This document shows positions 45,257 through 55,842 of a stretch of DNA of 64,000 nucleotides, in pieces. Source of the stretch: Diphasiastrum complanatum (lineage: Eukaryota; Streptophyta; Lycopodiopsida; Lycopodiales; Lycopodiaceae). Under the pieces are notes generated by a model. It saw only the letters and a list, made by a program, of their open reading frames with translations. It did no database searches and was not told where the DNA came from. The DNA lies in assembly GCA_029204225.1 (NCBI GenBank), contig CM055099.1:51477298-51541297 (forward strand), in the 5' to 3' direction. Position 1 is the first letter of the stretch. Each line of letters opens with the position of its first letter. Position numbers and translations under genes: made by a program.

Positions 45257-45833
45257 CAGGACAAGTAGTACTTCCCTTGCGTCCTACGCTGGTACAAAGT
45301 CGGAAAAACTTTTTTTTGGGCACCAAATCGGCTCGAAAGTCAGGAAAAAAGCTGGTTGTTTGACGTCGAATTTCTTCTAAACGGCAAAAGCTTTTCACAA
45401 ACGGTGAATTGGCAGTAGGCTCTCCTACTAGGCCCAATCTGAACCTTTAATAACAAAAACGAAGAAAAATCGGAAAAGTTATGCCCAATCCAAAAATCTG
45501 ACCTGTTTTTTGCTTGAAAAACGACTTTTTGGTGAAACAGAGGCAAATTTGCTCCAAAATCGGCATATGATGGCTCTATAGGATCGCTATTGATGCTAGG
45601 AACATGCTCCCAAAATCTGATCAGGATCTGAGAAGGTTTTGGAGAGTTATGATCGACCTTCTGAAAAAATGCGCTAGAGCTGTAGGAACAAGGTGCACCC
45701 AAATTTCCCTGTTAGAAATCGTTGAAACAACTCTGAAAAGATGTGTAGATCAGTGCTGGAACAGTAGGAAACGAGTGCCCACAAATTCCTGCAAATTTGA
45801 ATCTGTTTCCCTCTTTTTCAGCGATGGTGATTG
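45257..45833 (-). mobile_element. internal region of a non-coding LTR element (LARD-like), distal part
   Basis: This is the continuation of the element whose LTR is at 51523-51996; the two parts are separated by copia H, which duplicated GATTG on insertion. The minus strand has a 120-codon open frame (45702-45340, MGAPCSYSSSAFF...) without any recognisable domain. The 3' side and second LTR are missing at the copia G junction. Confidence 0.55.
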
Positions 45834-46200
45834 TGTTAGAATTAATGGTTAATTGTAGAGGCCAGCCTGTGTGCTAGAAGGCCTATTTCTATTTTTAGTA
45901 GAGGTACCTAAGTTAGTAACAATTTTGCTAGAATAGTATAGAAATCTTAGCATAGATTTCTATTGTTAAGACTTCATAATTAGCATTTCAATTGCTATTG
46001 TAGTAGAATAGCTTTTGCTTTTCATTGTGGACATCCTCTATAAGAGTAGATGGGCGCCCACCTCCATTGTTGTCTCAGTTTCCAGCTTATGAAGCATAGC
46101 TTCTTGCAGTCTCTCTTCTTCTTCAGCTTGTGGTTGATGTTTTGTGTGAGTACTAATAAGATTAGTCTACTCCGATTAGAGAATCTCTTCGATTCTAACA
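45834..46200 (+). repeat. 5' LTR of copia H (367 bp)
   Basis: TGTTAGAATTAATGG to GATTCTAACA, with a TATA-like CTCTATAAGAG near 46031. Shorter than the 3' LTR chiefly because the latter has a 22-bp internal duplication (CTATTTTTAGTATAGGTAC twice). Confidence 0.95.
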
Positions 46201-46213
46201 TGGTATCAAAGCC
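46201..46213 (+). other. primer-binding site of copia H
   Basis: TGGTATCAAAGCC, one base different from the TGGTATCAGAGC consensus for initiator tRNA-Met. Confidence 0.85.
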
Positions 46214-46824
46214 ATCTCGTTAAGATCGGGATCTACGGAAGGAGAAGATCAGCGCTGCAGGTTTTACTGGTAGAGATCGCATATAGTGGAGGTGCTATTT
46301 GGTGAAGGTTGTATCTGGTGGAGGCGTCATCCTGTACAGGTTTTTTCTGGTGGAGGACACATCTGGCGCAGGTTAGCTTCTGGACAGGCAGCATCTGAGG
46401 GCGGCACATCTGGTGCATGTCACATAGCTACAGGTTACAGCAGGTGCAGGCAGCATCTGAGGGCGGTAGCAGCTGGGGACAGTTAAGATCTGAGGCAACA
46501 ACAACCAGACAGATCAAGACAGGTAGTACTTGAGGCAGCAAAGACCAGGACAGGTCTGATTCAGGGCAGGTTCTAACCGGACAGTTCTATTCTGAGGCAG
46601 TAAAGACCAGACCAGGTCTGATTCAGGGCAAGTGCTAACTGGACAGGCAGTGAGCAGATTTCTACAAGCAGGAAGAACTGAGGAAGGCAGAATCTGGGAC
46701 AAGCATAGACAAGATCTGGACAAGTGATATCTAGTGAAGGCAATAATTGGACAGGTAGTTGTCCTTAAAAAATTGTTGCATGCAATTATATTCTTAGTGG
46801 AAAGCCCATCATTTTTGTACAAAG

Positions 46825-47676
46825 ATGAGGAGTCTGAATGAATCTGTTCTTCCAGAATCAAGCAAGTTAGATGGATCTAACTACAGCTTGTGGAAGTTCA
46901 AACTTCAGAATATCCTTCAGGACAAAGATTATTGGGAAATTGTCATGGGACAAGAGGTGATGGCTCATGGTCTCAATGATCAAGATAGAAGGGCATTTGA
47001 GAAACGGGTGCAACGTGCGCATCATATCATCAACTTATCTGTGAAGGATAAGGTGATTCCGCTGATCAGGAATGCATTTGGGCCTAAGGATGCATGGGAT
47101 ATCCTTAAGAACACATATGAAACGGTAAGTAAGTCTCGAGCGTTGTTCTTGAACAATAAGCTTCATACCTTGAAAATGGAATCAGAAGAATCCATTACGG
47201 ATTTTATTACCAGGGTGAAGGATCTAAGAGATCAGAACTCTTCTATAGGAGAAATTGTACTTGAAAATACTCTAGTACAAATTGTTTTGAATAGCTTACC
47301 ATTACAATACCAGAACTTTGTTATGACACTAAGTTTGAGGGAGAGATCACCGACATTTGACGAGCTCAATGGTTTGCTACTTCAAGAGGAATTACGAAGA
47401 CAGAACTTGATGTCTAGGGAAGATTTCAAGGAACTGGGATTCTTTTCCAAGAATCAAGGTAAGAAGGGCAAGAAGAAAGGAGGCAAAAAGGATCAGAAGC
47501 AGGAAGGGAAGGACAATACGGAAAAAGGAGACAGTTCCAAATCTAATCCAAAGAGAAATGGCAATTGTAATTTTTGTGGCAAGTATGGTCATTTTGTGTT
47601 TGAGTGCAGGAAAGAAGGCTATCCAGGACAAGAAGAAGCAGTCAGGCAACTTCATAGAAGACGAAGACAAAAGTGA
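46825..47676 (+). CDS. copia H gag
   Basis: Starts MRSLNESVLPESSKLDGSNY and continues SLWKFKLQNILQDKDYWEIV, the DUF4219/UBN2-type capsid of plant copia elements. ITDFITRVKDLRDQNSSIGE and LLLQEELRRQNLMSREDF follow, then a Lys-rich stretch (GKKGKKKGGKKDQKQEG) and one zinc knuckle CNFCGKYGHFVFEC with all four ligands. The frame ends early (RRRRQK, 47676) because two bases are missing near 47612 compared with copia G, where the text is ECRKKKAIQDKK. The ATG is the first in frame after the leader and matches the MxNLHESVLPES start of copia G. Structural protein that packages the element RNA. Confidence 0.9.
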   Translation: MRSLNESVLPESSKLDGSNYSLWKFKLQNILQDKDYWEIVMGQEVMAHGLNDQDRRAFEKRVQRAHHIINLSVKDKVIPLIRNAFGPKDAWDILKNTYETVSKSRALFLNNKLHTLKMESEESITDFITRVKDLRDQNSSIGEIVLENTLVQIVLNSLPLQYQNFVMTLSLRERSPTFDELNGLLLQEELRRQNLMSREDFKELGFFSKNQGKKGKKKGGKKDQKQEGKDNTEKGDSSKSNPKRNGNCNFCGKYGHFVFECRKEGYPGQEEAVRQLHRRRRQK

Positions 47677-48943
47677 AGCTGTGGGATGCTATGAGTTATT
47701 CTCATCTTCAACATCAGAGATCTCTGAAGATTGTTGGTATATTGATTCTGGAGCAACGCAACATATGACATCACATCGTGAGTGGTTCACACAGTTTGAT
47801 GACACTGGTGTAAATTCACATGTCAAACTTGGAGACAATTCTTCTTACGATATCAAAGGTGGAGGTACAGTGAGAGTACATTTACCTTCAGGGAATATAG
47901 GAGAAATCAAGAATGTTCTCTATGTTCCAGGCTTAAAAAAGAATTTACTTTCAGTTTCTGCCATAGCTAAACAGAATATAAAAGTTGAGTTTGACGATCA
48001 GAAGTGTCTCATCAAAGACAAAAACAAAGGTTACAAAGTTGTGGTGAAAGGATTATTGGAAGGTCGACTTTACAAACTTGATGCAACTACATTGGATCAT
48101 TAGGTTTGTGCAGCTTCTGATAGTATGGAGAGCAGGATATGGCATGAAAGGTTTGGACATTTGAACTATAAAAGCTTACAGGTTCTAAAAGACAATAATA
48201 TGGTAATAGGATTACCTAATTTGTATCTTCAGGAAAAATTTGTGAAGGATGTGTTATGGGCAAGCATCATCGTATGCAGTTTCCCAAGGATGGAGCATAT
48301 AGAGCCAAGGAAATCTTGGAGCTTGTTCATACAGACTGAGTCTATAGGGGGAGCATCCTACTTCATGATATTTGTGGATGATTTTTCCAGGAAGGTATGG
48401 ATATACTTGCTTAAGTATAAGAGTCAAGCTTTTATGTTCTTTACTCAGTTCAAATCACTTGTTGAGAAGCAGACAGGAAAGCAAATCAAGATTCTACGTT
48501 CAGATAAGAGAGGTGAATTTATATCTACAGAGTTCCAGGAATTCTGCAAAGAACATGGAATCAAGAGACAATTTGCTTCAACTGATACACCACAGCATAA
48601 TGGAGTAGCCGAGAGAAAGAACAGGTCTGTTGTGGAGAGTGCTCGAAGCATGCTACGAGGTAAGAACCTCAAGAATCATTTGTGGGGCAAAGCAGTTAGT
48701 ACAGCAGTTTACTTGCTTAACAGAAGTCCTACAAAAGCTGTTCTAAATCGAACTCTAGAAGAAGCTTTCACAGATATAAAACCTAAAGTGGATCATCTAC
48801 GAGTTTTTGGTTGCATAGCATATGCTGATATTCCTAAAGATAATCGTCAAAAACTTGATTCAAGGCAATCAAGTGTTTATTCTTGGGTTATGATGAGGAA
48901 GAGAAGGCATATCGCCTTTATAATCTTACTAGTAAGAAGGTGA
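47558..48943 (+). pseudogene. copia H protease and integrase
   Basis: Protease: CWYIDSGATQHMTSHREWF with catalytic DSGA, to NVLYVPGLKKNLLSVSAIAK. Then a TAG at 48101-48103, the pre-integrase region (RIWHERFGHLNYKSLQVL) and integrase: the zinc-finger Cys pair is damaged, the first catalytic region reads FIQTESIGGASYFMIFVDDF so the usual HTD is lost through a deletion, the second is LRSDKRGEFIS, and the Glu is in HNGVAERKNRSV. It ends with VFGCIAYADIPKDNRQKLD and a frameshift near 48870. Protease is intact, integrase is not. Confidence 0.9.
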
Positions 48944-48955
48944 TTATGAGCAGGG

Positions 48956-50899
48956 ATGTTGTTTGAAGAAAGTGAGTCTTCTACCCTAGAAGATCATGAG
49001 GAGGATGTATTTTTTCCTTCATCAAAAACTCCTATTATAGATGATGTTCAGGAAGATACAGGTCCATGTGATACAGCTTCTACACAAGTTATACCAAGGG
49101 TGTGTACACAGGTGGATCTTGGTAAACGGAAGGAAAGGTCAAGGGTATTTGATACATATTCTCCTTCTACGTCACCTACAAAGAAGTTACCAAAATGGTA
49201 TTTTGAGACTATAAAAGATAGTCAAATGTTGGATGAGGGAGAATCGAGTCAACAAGGAGCTAAGAGATTGACACGGTCAAGTGGACACTATCATGAAGAT
49301 GGTGAAGAAACGCATTATGCGTTTATGGCTTCAGTGTTGGATTCTGAGGATCCTTTATTTTATGAAGATGCTGCAAAAGAACAAGTTTGGAAAACTGCTA
49401 TGGATGAGGAGTTCAGTTCTATCATGAAAAACGAGACATGGGATCTTGTTGAACTTCTAGTAGGTAAGAAACCAATTGGTTGCAAGTGGATTTATAGAAC
49501 CAAGTTTAAGTCTGATGGTTCTATAGATAAGTATAAGGCCAGATTAGTAGCCAAAGGATATGCTCAGAGGGAAGGGATTGACTATGAAGATACTTTCGCA
49601 CCGGTTGCTAAAATGAATACTTTGGGGAGTGTTTTGGCAATTGCATCTCATTTTGGATGGGATATTCAGCAAGTGGATGTCAAGAGTGCTTTCTTGAACG
49701 GTTACCTTGAAGAAGAGGTTTATCTGGAGCAACCTCAGGGTTATGAGGTTGAAGGCAAAGAGCACTTGGTTTGCAAGTTAAAGAAAGGATTATATGGGTT
49801 GAAACAAGCACCTAGGGCATGGTATACACGTATCAAGAATTATTTTTTGAAGCAGAATTTTCATAGAAGCATGTCAGAGTCAACGCTTTATATTATGAAA
49901 GATTTGGATGACATAGTCGTTATTGTTCTTTATGTAGATGATCTTATTATCACAGGGTCAAATAAGTCACTAATAGAGAAGATAAAGAACAATCTTTCAC
50001 AGGAGTTTGATATGAAAGATTTAGAGAGACTTCAATATTGTTTGGGTATTGAAGTTTGGAGATCAAAGGAAAGTTTTTTCATATCACAAGCAAAGTATGC
50101 AAGAGAGTTACTCAAGAAGTTTAACATGCTTGATTGTAAGTCCATTTCTACACCATATGATCCAAGTGTAAAGCTTACAAAAGAGGAAAATTCTGAAAGT
50201 GTGAATGAAACACTTTATAGGCAGCTTGTAGGTAGTCTTATCTATCTAACAACTACTCGACCAGACATTTCATATGCAGTGAGCATGGTGAGTCAATTCA
50301 TGTCTTTACCAAAAGTTTGTCATTGGAAAGCGGCAAAAAGGATTTTGCGTTATGTCAAAGGGACACTCAGGCATGGCATTTATTATGGTAAAGGAGCAAA
50401 AATGAAATTTGAGGGTTTTGTTGATGCTGACTGGGCAGGAAATGCAGAAGATAGAAGATCGACTACAGGATATGCATTTAATCTTGGAACAGGAACTATA
50501 TCTTGGAGTAGTAAAAAGCAACCAACAATTGCTTTATCTTCTACAGAGGAAGAGTACAGGGCTACTACATCAGCAACTTGTGAAGCAATTTGGTTACGAA
50601 GGATTCTAAAAGATCTTCATATAGAACAAGTTGAACCTACAATTCTATGGTGTGACAATCAGAGTTGTATTCAGCTTGCAAAGAATCCAGTATTTCATAG
50701 TAGGTCAAAGCATATTGAAGTTCAGCAGCATTTTATACGAGAAAAGTTACAAAGTGGTGAAGTAGAGTTGATCTACTGTGACACCAATGATCAAGTTGCA
50801 GATACCTTCACAAAAGGACTTGGTCGTGAAAAATTTGAGAAGTTCAGGACTCTCCTAGGTGTTATTGATAATCAATTATCCATTAAGGGGGAGTGTTAG
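48956..50899 (+). CDS. copia H reverse transcriptase and RNase H (647 aa)
   Basis: Long unbroken frame. An acidic/Ser-Thr linker (residues 1-150) precedes the reverse transcriptase: [80 protein letters not shown] and the catalytic YVDD (49931-49942) in LYVDDLIITGSN. RNase H follows: FVDADWAGNAEDRRSTTGYA, KKQPTIALSSTEEEYRATTS (catalytic Glu; usually TEAEY) and LWCDNQSCIQLAKNPVFHSR, ending in KHIEVQQHFIREKL and DQVADTFTKGLGREKFEKF. The ATG is not the true start: this part belongs to the gag-pol polyprotein and is separated from integrase only by a one- or two-base change near 48955. The frame ends in the polypurine tract. Confidence 0.95.
   Translation: MLFEESESSTLEDHEEDVFFPSSKTPIIDDVQEDTGPCDTASTQVIPRVCTQVDLGKRKERSRVFDTYSPSTSPTKKLPKWYFETIKDSQMLDEGESSQQGAKRLTRSSGHYHEDGEETHYAFMASVLDSEDPLFYEDAAKEQVWKTAMDEEFSSIMKNETWDLVELLVGKKPIGCKWIYRTKFKSDGSIDKYKARLVAKGYAQREGIDYEDTFAPVAKMNTLGSVLAIASHFGWDIQQVDVKSAFLNGYLEEEVYLEQPQGYEVEGKEHLVCKLKKGLYGLKQAPRAWYTRIKNYFLKQNFHRSMSESTLYIMKDLDDIVVIVLYVDDLIITGSNKSLIEKIKNNLSQEFDMKDLERLQYCLGIEVWRSKESFFISQAKYARELLKKFNMLDCKSISTPYDPSVKLTKEENSESVNETLYRQLVGSLIYLTTTRPDISYAVSMVSQFMSLPKVCHWKAAKRILRYVKGTLRHGIYYGKGAKMKFEGFVDADWAGNAEDRRSTTGYAFNLGTGTISWSSKKQPTIALSSTEEEYRATTSATCEAIWLRRILKDLHIEQVEPTILWCDNQSCIQLAKNPVFHSRSKHIEVQQHFIREKLQSGEVELIYCDTNDQVADTFTKGLGREKFEKFRTLLGVIDNQLSIKGEC
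50883..50893 (+). other. polypurine tract of copia H
   Basis: TTAAGGGGGAG immediately before the TG of the 3' LTR. Confidence 0.9.
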
Positions 50900-51282
50900 A
50901 ATTAATGGTTAATTGTAGAGGCCAGCCTGTGTGCTAGAAGGCCTATTTCTATTTTTAGTATAGGTACTATCTATTTTTAGTATAGGTACCTAAGTTAGTA
51001 CCAATTTTGCTAGAATATTTTAACCAAGTTATCATAGATTTCTATTGTAAAGACTTCATAATTAGCATTTCAATTGCTATTGTAGTAGAATAGCTTTTGC
51101 TTTTCATTGTGGACAGCCTCTATAAGAGTAGATGGGCACCCACCTCCATTGTTATCTCAGTTTCCAGCTTATGAAGAATAGCTTCTTGCAGTCTCTCTTC
51201 TTCTTCAGCTTGTGGTTGATGTTTTGTGTGAGTACTAATAAGATTAGTCTACTCTGATTAGAGAATCTCTTCGATTCTAACA
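50894..51282 (+). repeat. 3' LTR of copia H (389 bp)
   Basis: TGTTAGAATTAATGG to GATTCTAACA, followed by the target duplication GATTG. Contains a 22-bp internal tandem duplication absent from the 5' LTR. Confidence 0.95.
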
Positions 51283-51522
51283 GATTGGCTACAGGAAGGC
51301 GACGGAGCATATGAAAACCCCAATTTTTTCTCCCTCAAAATGGATTTTTGTGGCTCGTTGTATGCTGGAACAGCAGCGATGGAGGCTCACCTTACTTCTC
51401 CAATCTATCTCCCACGTTTTTCCCTCCAAAATCCTTCAAAAACAAGCAAAATTTGACAATTTCTACACTCTCTCTTTCTAGAACGACATTTTCTCTCTCT
51501 AGAACGAGGCTCTGATACCAAT
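51283..51522 (-). mobile_element. internal region of the LARD-like element, proximal part
   Basis: Minus-strand leader between the LTR end and the copia H insertion. It carries the primer-binding site at 51508-51520. No gag-like text is seen. Confidence 0.6.
51508..51520 (-). other. primer-binding site of the LARD-like element
   Basis: TGGTATCAGAGCC on the minus strand, 2 bp after the LTR end; initiator tRNA-Met type. Confidence 0.85.
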
Positions 51523-51996
51523 TGTCACAAGCCAGTCTCTCCAAGCTCGTGAATCCTAGAAGCCGGTGTGTAGAATGAACCTCCCATCCATAGGCACCCC
51601 CTCCTTGAGTCCTACTTGCTATTCCCGTCAACTGGCACATGGCATCCACCTGTGGGTGATCAGTCCACTTGGCATGCCTGGCCCCTGTGACCTGTGAATA
51701 CTGAGTGACTCATAGGGTACCACCCCCGTGCCCTGCCAAAGACCTGTGACCCTCTTGGTCACCTCGACTACTTGCCGGCTAGCATCTCGTCACTGATGGC
51801 TAGGGTCTCGACGGTCAAGACACTGCGTCTTTGACAGCTTGTCAGGCGGCCACACCGGGTCACTGCTCGTGACGCACTGTTCCCAACTTGGGACAGATGT
51901 CCTTGTCGGTCACCGACCTTTGCCAACACTAGGCCTCAGGCCCTTTGGTAGACGGCCGTGCCAAGGTCATGATAAAGTCGTAACTGGACTCTAACA
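51523..51996 (-). mobile_element. 5' LTR of the LARD-like element (474 bp)
   Basis: On the minus strand it runs from TGTTAGAGTCCAG (51996) to GGCTTGTGACA (51523) and is directly followed by AT and the primer-binding site. It is clearly more GC-rich than its surroundings, with many GACC/GTCAC words. Copia G resumes exactly at 51997, so the 51996 boundary is supported by the interrupted host element. Confidence 0.8.
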
Positions 51997-53235
51997 GAAC
52001 AAGTTTGGAAGACTGCTATGGATGAGGAGTACGGTTCTATTATGAAAAACGAGACATGGGATCGTATTGAACTTCCAGCAGTTAAGAAACCAATTGGTTG
52101 CAAGTGGATTTATAGAACCAAGTTTAAGTCTGATGGTTCTATAGATAAGTATAAAGCCAGTGGATCTATAGAACCAAGTTTAATTCTGATGGTTCTATAG
52201 ATAAGTATAAAGCCAGATCAGTAGCCAAAGGATATGCTCAGAGGAAAGGAATTGACTACTAAGATACTTTCGCACTTGTTGCTAAAATGAATACTTTTTG
52301 GCGATTGCATCTCATTTTGGATGGGATACTCAACAAATGGATGTCAAGAGTGCTTTCTTGAATGGTTAGGTTACCTTGAAGAGGAGGTTTATCTAGAGCA
52401 ACCTCAGGGTTATGAGGTTGTCGGAAAGAGCACTTTGTTTGCAAGTTAAAGAAAGCATTATATGGGTTGAAAGAAGCGCTTAGATACAATTATGGGTATA
52501 CACGCATCAACAATTATTTTTTGAAGCAGGATTTTCATAAAAGCATGTCAGAGTCAACACTATATATTATGAAAGATTCAGATGACATAGTCATTATTGT
52601 TCTCTACATAGATGATTGTATTATCACAGGGTCAAATAAGTCACTAATAGAGAAGATAAAGAACAATCTGTCATTGGAAAGCAGCAAAGAGGATTTTGTG
52701 TTATGTCAAAGGGATGCTCAGGTATGGCATTCACTATGATAAAGGAACAGACATAAAATTTGAGGGTTTTGTTGATGCTGACTGGGCAGGAAATGTAGAA
52801 GATAGAAGATTGACTACAGGATATACATTTAATCTTGGAACTGGAGCTATAGCTTGGAGTAGTAAAAAGCAACCAACAATTGCTTTATCTTCTATAGAGG
52901 CAGAGTATAGGGCTACTACATCAGCGACTTGTGAAGCAATTTGGTGACGAAGGATTTTAAAAGATCTTCATATAGAACAAGTTAATACTTTGGTGTGACA
53001 ATCAGAGTTGCATTTAGCTTGCGAAAAATCCTGTGTTTCATAGCAGGTCAAAACATATGGAAGTTCAGCAGCATTTCATACGAGGAAAGTTGCAGAGTGG
53101 TGAAGTAGTATTGATTTACTGTGACACCAATGATCAAGTTGCAGATATCTTCACAAAAGGACTTGGTTGTGAAAAGTTTGAGAAGTTCAGGACACTCCTA
53201 GGTGTATTGATAATCAATTATCCATTAAGGGGGAG
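51997..53235 (+). pseudogene. copia G reverse transcriptase and RNase H (part 2)
   Basis: Resumes with EQVWKTAMDEEYGSIMKNET and PIGCKWIYRTKFKSDGSIDK. A 56-bp tandem duplication (52105-52160 and 52161-52216) shifts the frame. RT continues (SAFLNG; YIDD in LYIDDCIITGSN near 52605), then a deletion removes the RT end and joins NNLS to CHWKAAKR-like text at 52669. RNase H is mostly readable (FVDADWAGNVEDRRLTTGYT; KKQPTIALSSIEAEYRATTS; DQVADIFTKGLGCEKFEKF) with stops at 52946 and frameshifts near 53000. It ends in the polypurine tract AAGGGGGAG before the 3' LTR. Confidence 0.9.
52105..52216 (+). repeat. 56-bp tandem duplication inside copia G RT
   Basis: TGGAT(T/C)TATAGAACCAAG to AAGTATAAAGCCAG occurs twice in tandem. 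Because 56 is not a multiple of three it shifts the frame. Confidence 0.9.
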
Positions 53236-53650
53236 TGTTAGAACTAATGGTTAGTTAATTAATTGTAGAGGCCAGTTTGCGAGCTAGTTCAAAGGCCTAT
53301 TTCTATTTTTAGTATAAGTCAAAGTCTAAGATTGGCTAGGTACCTAAGTTAGTACCAATTTTGCTAGAATAGCATAGATTGCTATTTTTGAGACTTCGTA
53401 ATTAGCATAGTGCTTTTACCAAATGGTTTAGTGTAGGCAAATAGCTTTTGCCTTAAAGCAAGTCTAGTCTCTATAAGAGCAGATGGGCACCCTTCTTCAT
53501 TATCAATTCAGTTCATTGTTCATGAAGCATAGCTTCTTACAATTTCTGTCCTTCCTTAATAAAGTTTCTTCTTCCACTTGAGTTTGGTGTTTTGTGTGAG
53601 TACTAATAAGATTAGTCTACTCCGATTTGAGAATCACTTAGATTCTATCA
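53236..53650 (+). mobile_element. 3' LTR of copia G (415 bp)
   Basis: Starts TGTTAGAACTAATGG after the purine tract and ends CTTAGATTCTATCA. Its last 190 bp match the truncated 5' LTR at 43155-43342. It has a TATA-like CTCTATAAGAGCAG near 53470. Confidence 0.9.
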
Positions 53651-55612
<1,962 letters not shown>

Positions 55613-55775
55613 AGAGAGAGAGAGAGATCTTTATTGTCCTTGGATGCTAAAAAGCATATAAGACCAAAAGGTTACATGTCAAGTGTGATAGTCTATGTAG
55701 GAGTGTTAAACATGTCTCCAAAAATAAACACGTAATCGAAAAAACTAGTCTCTAAACATCACTCTCAAACTCACA
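55613..55775 (-). mobile_element. LINE fragment 1: 3' end only
   Basis: Resembles the 3' untranslated region of fragment 2: GACATGTTTA, CACTTGACATGTA, GGTCTTATATGC, stem-loop, GGACAATAAAGATCTCTC. It ends in a short (CT)7-type tail, after which fragment 2 begins. Confidence 0.7.
55644..55657 (-). other. 3'-end stem-loop of LINE fragment 1
   Basis: ATGCT-TTTT-AGCAT on the minus strand, equivalent to the stem-loop at 54667-54680 with a C-G pair replaced by T-A. Confidence 0.65.
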
Positions 55776-55787
55776 TGCTAGACAACC

Positions 55788-55799
55788 TGCTCTGATACC
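55788..55799 (-). other. isolated primer-binding site
   Basis: TGGTATCAGAGC on the minus strand, preceded (minus sense) by two copies of TAGCTAGGCCTTGCAAT-like text at 55805-55842. Likely remnant of a minus-strand LTR element cut by copia F on one side and by LINE fragment 1 on the other. Confidence 0.5.
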
Positions 55800-55842
55800 A
55801 TATGAATTGCAAGGCCTAGCTACGGATTGCAAGGCCTAGCTA

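Larger units (their letters stand above)
45834..51282 (+). mobile_element. copia H, full-length LTR retrotransposon (5449 bp)
   Basis: Two LTRs (45834-46200 and 50894-51282), the primer-binding site TGGTATCAAAGCC, gag, protease, integrase, reverse transcriptase, RNase H in copia order, and a polypurine tract TTAAGGGGGAG. The 5-bp target duplication GATTG is perfect (45829-45833 and 51283-51287). Four frame breaks (near 47612, 48103, 48890, 48955) make it unable to express a full polyprotein. Same family as copia G but much less decayed, and it is the youngest insertion in the nest. Confidence 0.95.
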
